Notes: generated by a model not told the origin, from the letters alone. Counted from the first letter of the stretch, positions 18,371 to 26,347 are shown. The stretch: 42,612 bases of DNA from Verrucomicrobiota bacterium (GCA_029557905.1 JAKQHR010000061.1:1-42612), one strand, 5' to 3'. Translations and numbers: made by a program.

Positions 18371-18981
18371 AAAACGGTCCGTTTACTCTTTTTATTGCAG
18401 GCGGCAGCGCCCTGAAGGAAAAGATCAATCATCGCCTCAAGGTCAATAGCTGCCCCCGTCTCGCACGCGGACATATTGCGGAAGCGCATGGCACCCACCA
18501 AAGCGATTTCCATCACATCAGCCGGGCAATCATTGCGGAGCACCCCATTGCGGATCCCATCAAGAAACACCCTGTGAAGGGCCGCACGCAGACGGTCGCG
18601 ATCCTTCTTCAGGCGCGACTGCATCTGCCGGTTTCTCAGAAACTGCTCTTCATGATGCATGATCTGGAGAAACATGAATCTGGCAGTGAAAAAGGCGCTG
18701 GTTTCAGAGCAGATGTCGAGCAGGCGGCGGCGGATGTCGCGGTCAGAAACGGCAATCTGCTCAACCGTTTTGAGCATGCTTTCAAAATCCTCGGTGACCA
18801 TCTGGAAGAACAGAGCTTCTTTGTTTCTGAAATAGAGATAGATCGTTCCCTTGCCGACGCGCGCCTTTTTCGCCACCTGGTCCAGTGTGACCTCGTCATA
18901 TCTGCGGGCGCGGAACAGGCCTTCGGCTGCCGCAAGAATCGCTGACCGCTTGGCTTCCTTCTTCTCTTCCCGGATACTCAT
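18367..18981 (-). CDS. TetR/AcrR-family repressor of the efflux operon
   Basis: 204 aa from the ATG at 18981. Residues 1-60 form the TetR DNA-binding domain (AILAAAEGLFRARRYDEVTLDQVAKKARVGKGTIYLYFRNKEALF), with the usual V-G-x-G-T-I-Y-x-Y-F recognition-helix signature. The remainder is a variable helical ligand-binding domain. It is the first gene of tetR-OMF-MFP-RND-MATE. A good sigma70 promoter at 18989-19018 holds a palindrome between its -35 and -10, so self-repression is likely. The -10 lies so close to the ATG that the mRNA would have almost no leader; a TTG three codons upstream would fall inside the -10. Confidence 0.94.
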   Translation of the reverse strand: MSIREEKKEAKRSAILAAAEGLFRARRYDEVTLDQVAKKARVGKGTIYLYFRNKEALFFQMVTEDFESMLKTVEQIAVSDRDIRRRLLDICSETSAFFTARFMFLQIMHHEEQFLRNRQMQSRLKKDRDRLRAALHRVFLDGIRNGVLRNDCPADVMEIALVGAMRFRNMSACETGAAIDLEAMIDLFLQGAAACNKKSKRTVL

Positions 18982-18988
18982 GCGCCAC

Positions 18989-19018
18989 AAAATACTGACC
19001 AGTCAGTCAGTTTGTCAA
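18989..19018 (-). promoter_or_regulatory. Efflux operon promoter with embedded TetR operator
   Basis: On the minus strand TTGACA (19018-19013), an 18-bp spacer and TATTTT (18994-18989) form a strong sigma70 promoter. Centred in the spacer is the perfect palindrome ACTGAC-CA-GTCAGT (18994-19007), extended by a further TCAGT repeat. A TetR dimer bound here would block polymerase, giving a simple ligand-induced switch. The predicted start point is at about 18982, next to the ATG. Confidence 0.75.
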
Positions 19019-19079
19019 GCAGAACCGGTATCTTTTGTTTGAAGGGCTGTGCTTCGTCGAAACCTTCTGATCACGATCC

Positions 19080-19137
19080 GGTCGCGAAGGAGCGCGACCC
19101 TCCATAAACCTGTGGAGGGAACCGCTCTGTCGGTTCC
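19080..19137. repeat. Three abutting perfect hairpins in the intergenic gap
   Basis: Three 7-bp stems follow one another with shared border bases: GGTCGCG/CGCGACC (19080-19086 with 19093-19099), CCCTCCA/TGGAGGG (19098-19104 with 19113-19119) and GGAACCG/CGGTTCC (19118-19124 with 19131-19137). Loops are 6, 8 and 6 nt. No T-run follows, so this is not a standard terminator. It looks like a REP-type mosaic palindrome or a structured RNA. The rest of the 19019-19202 gap shows no gene. Confidence 0.7.
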
Positions 19138-19202
19138 GGTAATGGACGCCTTGCTCTACCCGTTTCTTCCTCAGCCGTTCCTAACCCGGCATGATTGGGG
19201 AG

Positions 19203-19709
19203 TCACCAGCGAAGTTTCAGCTCCAGGCCCATGGAGCCTTCGGTCTCGTCCGTGGAGGGAGTGTGAATCAGCCAGAGGCCGCGACCCTCAAAACCCATCT
19301 CCAGCTTCCGCAGTCCGATGCCGCCGGTGTCCGGATCCATTTCCAGTCTTGAGCGGGCCACAGCCCCGCCCTTCATCGGATTCAGATGAAGGCGCTCAAG
19401 AAATTCCGTGCTGATCTGCAGGGCAGGGCTTTTATCCATTTCAGAAACACTTTCCTCTCCTGCCGCCGGCAGCAGCGGCCGGCCCAGCCGTATCGCCTGC
19501 CGCACCATCTCCTCCCCGCTCCAGGACGGGCTGTCTTTGTGAACTAGCGCGGCTTCGCCGGACCATTCCTGCTCCTGCAATGTGACGGCCCCCTCTTCGC
19601 CCGGAAGCTCTTCCGCAAGCGAAGCCGCGGATATCGTTTGCTCCTGAACGAAAGCTCCGACCGCAATTCCGGCCACAAGCATCATCTTCGCAGAAAGCTT
19701 TTCCCACAT
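19203..19709 (-). CDS. Small exported hypothetical protein
   Basis: 168 aa from the ATG at 19709 (an upstream ATG at 19736 is possible). I do not recognise a family. The N-terminus looks like a signal peptide: Lys, then MMLVAGIAVGAFVQEQTISAASLA. The middle is acidic with no clear domain. The C-terminal third alternates hydrophobic and charged residues (SRLEMDPDTGGIGLRKLEMGFEGRGLWL) and ends in GLELKLRW, with a terminal aromatic residue like that of outer-membrane beta-barrel strands, although the protein is too short for a full barrel. It is divergent from the deaminase gene. Translation quality looks real, but the gene call is moderate. Confidence 0.55.
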   Translation of the reverse strand: MWEKLSAKMMLVAGIAVGAFVQEQTISAASLAEELPGEEGAVTLQEQEWSGEAALVHKDSPSWSGEEMVRQAIRLGRPLLPAAGEESVSEMDKSPALQISTEFLERLHLNPMKGGAVARSRLEMDPDTGGIGLRKLEMGFEGRGLWLIHTPSTDETEGSMGLELKLRW

Positions 19710-19798
19710 ACGCAGAGTATAATATCTTCTGCGCATGCCGAAAAGCGTTTTCGAAGACCGGCAGCATGGTTCTGTCCACTCCTGCACGCAACAATTTC

Positions 19799-19827
19799 TT
19801 GAGACTGCACAGAAGCTGTACTAAACT
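19799..19827 (+). promoter_or_regulatory. Candidate promoter of the deaminase/partner pair
   Basis: TTGAGA (19799-19804) and TAAACT (19822-19827) are 17 bp apart, within a local AT-rich patch. A start near 19834 would give a leader of about 76 nt before the ATG at 19910. Hexamers are fair, not consensus. Confidence 0.4.
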
Positions 19828-19909
19828 GTTTTGTCAATTGCCCGGAATGGACTGCGGTGCGGTTTATAGAAGAACCCCTTCGCGCCGGGACCCAAAGACT
19901 GGAGACGGA

Positions 19910-20485
19910 ATGAGAAAATATTCAACAGCTCTTGCACAAACACTTGCAGCGGCTTTCCTTTTCGCCGCCGCGGCGGCAGGGTTGGCGGATGGGAGGGAAC
20001 CGGTGGTCCGCCGGACCAAAGATGCGCTTCATGCCCATGTGCAAGCGCGCATCGAAATTCACCGCCAAAAACTACCGGAGGAATTCCAGCACCGCAAGAA
20101 TTTCGCATGGGCCGTCGCCAAGGCGGATGGACTGACAAAACAGGAGTACTTTGCTCACAGCGGCATTCAGAATCTGGATGACCTGTCGGACGAGGCCGTC
20201 ATGCAGATTCGCGGTATTTCCATCGCGCCTTCCAATGCCGTTTTTGAAACTCTTTGCGTGAACCGGAGAAGTGAAGTGAACGGGCCGGACTGCTGGGATC
20301 GGAAAGTGGACACTGAATTCAAGATTCTTGAGGACATTGCCGCGCAGCTCGGAAAGCAAACCAACGCAGCAGGCCGGATCCGGCTTTATACCGATTTATA
20401 TCCCTGCAAGAGCTGTTTGCATGTGATGGAACAGTTCATGGAAAAATATCCGAACATCGCGCTGGAAGTGCTGTATAAGGACTGA
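19910..20485 (+). CDS. Exported deaminase-fold protein, toxin-type (BURPS668_1122-like)
   Basis: 191 aa from the ATG at 19910, set by GGAG just upstream. Residues 1-26 are a clear Sec signal peptide (TLAAAFLFAAAAAGLA). The mature part resembles the toxin deaminases of the BURPS668_1122 type in the nucleic-acid deaminase superfamily. It has KNFAWAVAKADGL and YFAHSGI in the N-terminal half, then D134-T-E136 (the [HCD]-x-E zinc/proton-shuttle motif) in VDTEFKILEDIAAQLG. The helix-3 motif P165-C166-K-S-C169 follows LYTDLY, and the end runs EQFMEKYPNIALEVLYKD. Zinc ligands would be Asp134, Cys166 and Cys169, with Glu136 catalytic. Relatives are normally the C-terminal warhead of large polymorphic toxins; here there is no delivery domain. 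The next gene, 8 bp away, is the likely immunity partner. Substrate (DNA, RNA or nucleotide) is unknown. Confidence 0.8.
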   Translation: MRKYSTALAQTLAAAFLFAAAAAGLADGREPVVRRTKDALHAHVQARIEIHRQKLPEEFQHRKNFAWAVAKADGLTKQEYFAHSGIQNLDDLSDEAVMQIRGISIAPSNAVFETLCVNRRSEVNGPDCWDRKVDTEFKILEDIAAQLGKQTNAAGRIRLYTDLYPCKSCLHVMEQFMEKYPNIALEVLYKD

Positions 20486-20493
20486 CGCGCATC

Positions 20494-20841
20494 ATGAGCA
20501 GATATTATGAACTGCGTTGTGCCGTGATGGAAGCATTCTACTCGGCCATCGTGGCCGAGCAATTCACGGTGGGTCAGGCAGCTGACCGCTGCCTGGTGGA
20601 ATTCAGCTCTGAAGTGCAGGAGCACGGGTGCGAGGCCCTGATGGTGCTGAGCTGTCTTCTGGCGCGGACCGCCCGCCATGACCGCAGGGCGCTGAAGCGA
20701 TTTGCCGAGGAAGTCAAAGCACTCGCACTGCTGGAAAAAACGCCGGTCTGCTGGAAAGGCCTGACTCGCAGAGAAAAGTCGCGGATGCTGGAGGATATTC
20801 GATTCATCCGGACCGCGATGAACCGGCCCGCTGCCTCGTGA
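20494..20841 (+). CDS. Small helical protein, putative immunity partner of the deaminase
   Basis: 115 aa. I do not recognise a named family. The sequence is predicted to be all-helical, with long amphipathic stretches (YYELRCAVMEAFYSAIVAEQF, EALMVLSCLLARTARHD, RRALKRFAEEVKALALL). It has no signal peptide, so it would be cytoplasmic. It follows the deaminase gene by 8 bp and is convergent with the TPR protein gene, ending 5 bp from its stop, so the two genes form an isolated pair. Size, position, cytoplasmic location and lack of any other obvious role fit an immunity protein, but this is inference from context. AAGGA lies about 11 nt before the ATG. Confidence 0.7.
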   Translation: MSRYYELRCAVMEAFYSAIVAEQFTVGQAADRCLVEFSSEVQEHGCEALMVLSCLLARTARHDRRALKRFAEEVKALALLEKTPVCWKGLTRREKSRMLEDIRFIRTAMNRPAAS

Positions 20842-20846
20842 CGCTC

Positions 20847-23800
20847 CTATTGCGGCAGGCGGGACATCAGATCGCGAATCCCGTCAAAGGTTTCCGGAGG
20901 AATCTCCGCCGCCCGATCCAGGAGCGGACGAGCTGTCTGCAGAGCCCCCTTCAAGTCTCCCTGTCCCTCCTGAATCAGCGCCAGATGGTAGAGGTATACA
21001 GGATTGTTCGGCTGCAGGCCCAGCGCCATGTTTATGGCTTCCTCAGCCTCCAGAAGACGATCCAGCCCCTTGAGAACCATCGCATAGGTATCCCAGCTGG
21101 ATGGAGTTCTGTCATTAACAGCCAGTGAGCGGTAGGCCAGGTCAAGAGCCTCCTCATAGGCGCCGCGGGACTGCAGAAGCCATGCAAGGTCGTTCATGGC
21201 TTCCGGCGTCTCCTGCGCAGAAAGGCTCACCCGGTAGGATTCCTCCGCCAGCGCGAGTTCGCCGCGGGCCACCTGCAGCGTGCCGAGCATATAATTCGCG
21301 AATGCATGCCGTGGATTGATGGACAGGATCTGCTCCACATGCTCTTCAACCCGGCCCTTTCTGCGCTCAAATGCATCGAGGCGGAGAAGCAGATCCAGCG
21401 CATAAAGATCCGTGCGGAAATTCCGGATGTAACCTTCCAGATAGGCGCGGGCCTCTTTGTAATTGCGGCGCTGAAGTTCCATAACGGCCATGCTGAGAGC
21501 CAGGCGCGGCTCGGATTTAATCCGGCCCGTCAGGGTATTCATGGTTTCGTCCGCGGTCTGGGTGTCGCCCGCGGCCTGCGCGATCAGCATGAGTGTCATG
21601 CCCGCCTGCAGGTTGTCCGGCTGCTGGCGGAGCACATCCCTGAGCCGGCCCATGGCCTCCGTCATCCGGTTGCGGGCGGCATCCACCAGCGCCCGCTGGT
21701 ACTGAACAGCAACCGGATTCACATTGGAGACCGTGCTGAGGGTGTTCAGGTACTTCTCCGCCGCGTCGGGATCCTGCCGGCGCAGACTGAGCTGCACCAT
21801 GGCCGACAGCGCCCTTGCATTTTCAGGCTCGCGCTCAAGAATACGGGCATACTCGGCGGCACTCCGGTCAGGCTGCTGATCAGCGCCGTACATGCCGGCG
21901 AGAATCATCTGCATATCGGTGCTGGCAGGGGAACGCTCAGCCACCTTTTCCATCTCATACAGCGCGGCGCTGGCCTGACCGCTGGCCGCCAGCAGCAGGC
22001 CGCGCTGCACAAACAGGCGCGGATCGCGAATCATTCCATACTGTGCGGACAGCCGGTCCAGCCGGTATTTCCCCTGCATGTTCTCAATAAACGTCTCGAG
22101 TTCCCTGTTCAGCGCCTCAAACTCCGGGAGTTTCTCCGCTCCGGCCAGCGCGTGCAGGTTCAGCATGGCGCTGAGATTGTCCGGATCAATCCGGCGCGCC
22201 GCGCGGTACGCCTGCGCGGCAAGATCGGGGCGCTCCAGATCATGCAGATGCACTCCGCTGTTGTTCGCCACCTTGGAAAGATGGCTCCGGGCCCAGTACC
22301 AGTAGAAGGCGGCCATGTTGTTCGGCTTCACTTCTCCCGCGAACAGATCGCGCGCCTCGGTCCAGAATGACTGCTGCCGGCTGAAATACTCCTCTGCATC
22401 CATGGCCATCGCCTCGGACATGCCCTTGAAGATGCCCCGGTCAGGCACCGCATCCTTGCCCATGAACCGCCAGAGATCTGCATCCGTGGCGATGGCCACC
22501 TGTTCAACGGATGCATCATCAAACTGCATCCACTCCTTCAGAAGCGGAACAATGCCAATACGGGCCAGTCCCTGCAGGCGGGGGGAAGAAAACAGTGAAG
22601 CGGCATAGTTCAGATAACCCTTTTTGCCCGCAATGCGGACATTGAGCAGATTGACGGGTATCCCCTGCTCTGCGGCTGACAGGGCGAGGTTTGCATCCAG
22701 CAGTCCATCGGTGATCAGCCATGTCTGGGAATCCAGTGCGCGCACCATGCCGGAGGCCATTTTCGCCACACGGTCTCCGGGACGGGAGTCAATAATCGCA
22801 TAATTCAAAACCGCCGCAAAGCCAAGGACTGCGGCAAGCAGAGGAACAAACACAAGGCTGGCGGATTTCTTGAGGGCAAGGGCAAAACGGGTGTTGTCCT
22901 TCTGCCGGACACAGACCACCGCATACAGAATACCGGCAAGATAACCCATCCATACGGCGCATACGGCATAGGGAAGCACCAGCAGCGGCCGCAGTTTGAC
23001 CATCGGCCAGGGAGCCGGATATATATTGAACAGGAGGACCGCCGCCAGCACCACAAACACGGAATAGAGCAGGAAATGCGTCCACTGATACTTTACCGTG
23101 CGCGAACCGGACAGTGTGTTGGGGATCAGGGACAGGGCCGGCACCAGCATGCTGATCAGTATCATGATCCATCCATTTGCACCCATGCCTGCCCGCAGGG
23201 CCAGATACTGTTCGCGCCAGATGAACCAGAGCACCTGAAAGAAACCTGTCAGTTCCTGCCACTGGAACGCGGGGTGGCGGATATAAAGCAGAGCCTGGAC
23301 AACATAAACGCCCAGGCTCAGGATAAAGCAGCCCAGCGCCGGCAGGATGGTTTTCGCATTGAGCATCTTTGCGCGCCAGAGCACCACGGCCAGCGCCGGA
23401 GCAATGGCTGCGCTCAGCAGGATCATGGTCGGATATTCGGTGACCGCAAGACCCCAGAAGAACGACAGCAGCAGCAGGTGCTTCATTGAACGGGTTTCGT
23501 GAAACCGCACCAGCAGCCAGACCACCCACAAGAGAAGCATCAGGTCAAACGCTGCCACATGGGCCCTTGTCGCCACGAACCAGAAAGGGACGGACAGTCC
23601 AAGCGCGGCTGATGCCGCGAACCCCGCGATCAGGCGGGAACGGCGCAGCACGGAGGGATCGCGGTATCTTTCGGGCAAACCGCTGTAGCTCAGACGCACG
23701 GTCAGCACAAAAATGAGCATCAGGGCCAGCGCGGCGCATATGCCGCTGAATGCATTGAAAAGCGGTGCGCCGCCGGGCAGCAGGTTCAGGATTCTGATGC

Positions 23801-24041
23801 AGGCCCCCCACAGCGCATGAGACAGCGGAGGGAATGGCCACAAGCCCAGATGGAGCGCCACATAATGGGCAGATTCAACCGGATAAAAGACCCGGCTGAG
23901 GGTTAAATAATAAACCGCCAGCGCGGCCCCCAGAACGGCCGCCCCCGGTTTCCAGCGCGCGCGAATCTCTGATTTGCTTGTGCTCACGTTGTCTGTTTTC
24001 TCCACAACCTTTCGACAATCCAGTTTCGCAAAGTACAGCAT
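20847..24041 (-). CDS. Polytopic membrane protein, DUF2723-like, with C-terminal TPR repeats
   Basis: 1064 aa. The N-terminal ~430 residues hold about 10-12 transmembrane helices. The opening (YYLTLSRVFYPVESAHYVALHLGLWPFPPLSHALWGACIRILNLLP) resembles DUF2723 proteins, a family related to glycosyltransferase-C/O-mannosyltransferase membrane enzymes; the usual D-S-G-E is changed to V-E-S-A-H. The C-terminal ~500 residues are tetratricopeptide repeats (for example FANYMLGTLQVARGELALAEESYRVSL, and AWLLQSRGAYEEALDLAYRSLAVND), probably periplasmic. It may transfer sugars to exported proteins or assemble a surface structure; activity is not proven. The ATG at 24041 lacks a ribosome-binding site, and a GTG at 23987 with GGAG 12 nt upstream is an alternative. 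Confidence 0.82.
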   Translation of the reverse strand: MLYFAKLDCRKVVEKTDNVSTSKSEIRARWKPGAAVLGAALAVYYLTLSRVFYPVESAHYVALHLGLWPFPPLSHALWGACIRILNLLPGGAPLFNAFSGICAALALMLIFVLTVRLSYSGLPERYRDPSVLRRSRLIAGFAASAALGLSVPFWFVATRAHVAAFDLMLLLWVVWLLVRFHETRSMKHLLLLSFFWGLAVTEYPTMILLSAAIAPALAVVLWRAKMLNAKTILPALGCFILSLGVYVVQALLYIRHPAFQWQELTGFFQVLWFIWREQYLALRAGMGANGWIMILISMLVPALSLIPNTLSGSRTVKYQWTHFLLYSVFVVLAAVLLFNIYPAPWPMVKLRPLLVLPYAVCAVWMGYLAGILYAVVCVRQKDNTRFALALKKSASLVFVPLLAAVLGFAAVLNYAIIDSRPGDRVAKMASGMVRALDSQTWLITDGLLDANLALSAAEQGIPVNLLNVRIAGKKGYLNYAASLFSSPRLQGLARIGIVPLLKEWMQFDDASVEQVAIATDADLWRFMGKDAVPDRGIFKGMSEAMAMDAEEYFSRQQSFWTEARDLFAGEVKPNNMAAFYWYWARSHLSKVANNSGVHLHDLERPDLAAQAYRAARRIDPDNLSAMLNLHALAGAEKLPEFEALNRELETFIENMQGKYRLDRLSAQYGMIRDPRLFVQRGLLLAASGQASAALYEMEKVAERSPASTDMQMILAGMYGADQQPDRSAAEYARILEREPENARALSAMVQLSLRRQDPDAAEKYLNTLSTVSNVNPVAVQYQRALVDAARNRMTEAMGRLRDVLRQQPDNLQAGMTLMLIAQAAGDTQTADETMNTLTGRIKSEPRLALSMAVMELQRRNYKEARAYLEGYIRNFRTDLYALDLLLRLDAFERRKGRVEEHVEQILSINPRHAFANYMLGTLQVARGELALAEESYRVSLSAQETPEAMNDLAWLLQSRGAYEEALDLAYRSLAVNDRTPSSWDTYAMVLKGLDRLLEAEEAINMALGLQPNNPVYLYHLALIQEGQGDLKGALQTARPLLDRAAEIPPETFDGIRDLMSRLPQ

Positions 24042-24121
24042 TCCGCGGATTCATAAAAGCAGAAAAGCCGAATATTCATCTCAGAGGACGCAGGTTTTTT
24101 TCGACTGACGGAAAAACGCTG

Positions 24122-24151
24122 TTGCGAGTCCGTCCCGCGTAAGAGTAGAAT
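24122..24151 (+). promoter_or_regulatory. Candidate sigma70 promoter of mgtE
   Basis: TTGCGA (24122-24127) and TAGAAT (24146-24151) are 18 bp apart. The -10 overlaps the ATG at 24150, so if this promoter is real, translation must start further down, at 24180 or 24189. Confidence 0.4.
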
Positions 24152-24179
24152 GCTGTTTTATCTCACAGATTGGACGCAA

Positions 24180-25571
24180 ATGCTGACGATGAAACAGCTG
24201 AAACGGGAGGTTCGCAGGCTCATCCGCGAAGAGCAGTGGAACCAGCTTGCGGAAATGCTCGATTCCCGGCGCGCCCCGGATCTGGCCGAACTGCTCCAGA
24301 AACTGCTCCCGGAAGAGCGTGTCAGAGTTTTTGCCCTCATTGACGAAGAATTCAAACCCGATGTGCTGGCCGAACTGGAAGGCCTTGCTGAAGACGAGGT
24401 TCTTGAATCTCTCAGCAACAATGAGCTTGCCGAACTCGTCGAGGAAATGGACCCCGACGATGCGGCTGACGTGATCGCCGAACTTCCCGAAGAGCGTTCC
24501 GAGGAAGTGCTCGAACTCATGGAGGAAGAGGAGTCCCGCGACGTCCGCAATCTGCTGAAGTACGACGAAAACACCGCCGGCGGAATCATGACTCCCGAGG
24601 TGGTCGCGGTTCGTGAGAATATGACTGTAGCTGAAGCTCTCGATGCCATTGCATTCATGGAGGGAGAAGAGGCGTTTTATTATGCGTATGTCGTGGATGA
24701 CGACCAGAAACTGAAAGGCTTTATCGGGCTGTGGGAGCTCCTGAAAATCCGCAACCGGCAGATCACCCTCGGAGCCATCGCCCACAAGGATGTCGTATCC
24801 GTGAAAGCGGACACGGATCAGGAAGAGGTGGCCCGCATCATTTCACGCTATGACCTGCTGGCCGTGCCGGTCACCGATGCCGACGGACAGCTGCTTGGGC
24901 GGGTCACGGTGGACGATGTGGTGGACGTGCTGCAGGAAGAGGCGTCCGAGGACATCTTCCGCTTCGCCGGGTCGGATGACTCCGAACTCACCTCCATGAC
25001 CCCGCTGCACGCATGCGGGGCGCGGCTTCCATGGCTTCTGATCACGCTGGCCACGGGGTTTGTGACGAGTTTCATTTTCAAGAAGTTTCTGAATGATATT
25101 TCCCAGGTCATGGTGCTCAGCTTCTTCGTGCCTGTGGTTATGGCCATGGGAGGAAACACCGGGATCCAGTCTTCCACGCTGGTCGTCCGCGGACTGGCGC
25201 TGGGCACGCTGGAGGGCCGCAGCATGCTCAAGGTGCTGGGGCGCGAAATCTCAGCGGGGGCCATCATGGGGATTGCCTGCGCGGCCATTATCGGCCTGTG
25301 GGCCCGCTATCTGATCCACCTGTCCGGTCACGAGAACGACCTGCACACACCGCTTTTCCTTTCGCTTACGGTGGGGGTGGCCCTTTTTTCCGCCATGACC
25401 TTCGCGGCCGTTTTCGGCGCAATGGTGCCCATTGCGCTCAACCGTCTCAGGGTGGATCCTGCCGTCGCTTCGGGCCCGTTTGTGACTTCATCCAACGATA
25501 TCTTCGCGCTGCTGATCTACTACAGCATTGCTCTCATTCTCCTGGGCCTTCGAAGCGGAACAGGCGGCTGA
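24180..25571 (+). CDS. mgtE: Magnesium transporter MgtE
   Basis: 463 aa from the ATG at 24180 (ATGs at 24150 and 24189 are alternatives; the first overlaps a candidate -10). The N-terminal domain is the acidic helical MgtE_N fold (LAELVEEMDPDDAADVIAELPEERSEEVL). Two CBS domains follow, from about YDENTAGGIMTPEVVAV to RVTVDDVVDVL. Then come five transmembrane helices with GGNTGIQSSTLVVRGLALG, the pore/selectivity signature. The N and CBS domains sense cytosolic Mg2+ and close the pore. The gene is coupled to recO by a 1-bp overlap (TGATG). It is divergent from the TPR membrane protein. Confidence 0.95.
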   Translation: MLTMKQLKREVRRLIREEQWNQLAEMLDSRRAPDLAELLQKLLPEERVRVFALIDEEFKPDVLAELEGLAEDEVLESLSNNELAELVEEMDPDDAADVIAELPEERSEEVLELMEEEESRDVRNLLKYDENTAGGIMTPEVVAVRENMTVAEALDAIAFMEGEEAFYYAYVVDDDQKLKGFIGLWELLKIRNRQITLGAIAHKDVVSVKADTDQEEVARIISRYDLLAVPVTDADGQLLGRVTVDDVVDVLQEEASEDIFRFAGSDDSELTSMTPLHACGARLPWLLITLATGFVTSFIFKKFLNDISQVMVLSFFVPVVMAMGGNTGIQSSTLVVRGLALGTLEGRSMLKVLGREISAGAIMGIACAAIIGLWARYLIHLSGHENDLHTPLFLSLTVGVALFSAMTFAAVFGAMVPIALNRLRVDPAVASGPFVTSSNDIFALLIYYSIALILLGLRSGTGG

Positions 25572-26347
25572 TGTCACGCATTCTGAAAACCGATGCCATC
25601 GCCCTGCGCATCGCCCCGGTGTCCAACACCTCCTCCGTCGTCACCTGGCTGACGCCCGGCTGGGGCCGGCTGTCCACCATGATCAAAGGCGGCCGGCGGC
25701 CGAAAAGCCGTTTTCTCGGCCAGTATGATCTGTTCTACACCTGTGAACTGCTGTTCTACGGCCGGGAGCATCGCGAACTGCATATCGCCAGCGAATGCTG
25801 TCCGCTGAAAATGCGGCCGGCCCTGCGCACCGACTGGCGGGCCGCGGCGATGGCCTCCTATTTCGCGGATCTGGCAGCCAGAATCGGACCGGTGCACGCC
25901 GAACATGCGGACACCTGGCGCCTTCTGGATGAAGCACTGGACGATCTGGCCGCCCGCGGCGCGGCGGCCGAGCACACATTCTGGCTGGAAATGAAGCTCC
26001 TGGAAAGCATGGGGCTGGCTCCACGCCTGCAGGATTGTCTGCACTGCGGACGGGAACTCGAGCCGGGACGGGACGACACATGGTTTTCCCACGAGCGCGG
26101 CGGGCTGATCTGCAGGACATGCGCCGGCACCTGCCCGGAAGAGCCCGCGCGCCTTGCGCCGGACATATTCGCGGCCCTGCGCGGCCTTCAGCGCGCCCGC
26201 CACTCCTCCGGCGCTCGCGCCGTGCGGTGCCAGCCCCGGCAGGCCCGGGAAATCGAAGGGCTGCTCGGACGTTTTCTTTCGTGGCACTTTGAGATTCCCC
26301 TGACGGGAAGAGACATTGCCTTCCGGATCCTGCGCGCATCTCTTTAA
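25571..26347 (+). CDS. recO: DNA repair protein RecO
   Basis: 258 aa. It acts with RecR (and RecF) to load RecA onto SSB-coated single-stranded DNA in gap repair. The N-terminal OB fold reads ILKTDAIALRIAPVSNTSSVVTWLTPGWGRLSTMIKGGRRPKSRFLGQYDLF, with the typical K-G-x-R-x-x-x-S pattern. A zinc-finger module follows, with CLHCGRELEP and GGLICRTC, four Cys spaced as in RecO. The ATG at 25571 shares its A with the mgtE stop. RecO sequences vary widely, but the N-terminal pattern, the zinc site and the length agree. Confidence 0.92.
   Translation: MSRILKTDAIALRIAPVSNTSSVVTWLTPGWGRLSTMIKGGRRPKSRFLGQYDLFYTCELLFYGREHRELHIASECCPLKMRPALRTDWRAAAMASYFADLAARIGPVHAEHADTWRLLDEALDDLAARGAAAEHTFWLEMKLLESMGLAPRLQDCLHCGRELEPGRDDTWFSHERGGLICRTCAGTCPEEPARLAPDIFAALRGLQRARHSSGARAVRCQPRQAREIEGLLGRFLSWHFEIPLTGRDIAFRILRASL

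Noticed and set aside
19766-19909. Start of the deaminase gene 48 codons further upstream
   Set aside because: It would bury the signal peptide, and the upstream residues look non-coding; the ATG at 19910 has a close GGAG.
19910-20485. Housekeeping cytidine or tRNA adenosine deaminase
   Set aside because: Those enzymes are cytoplasmic with H/C-A-E and P-C-x-x-C in other contexts; this protein has D-T-E, a signal peptide and toxin-type flanking sequence.
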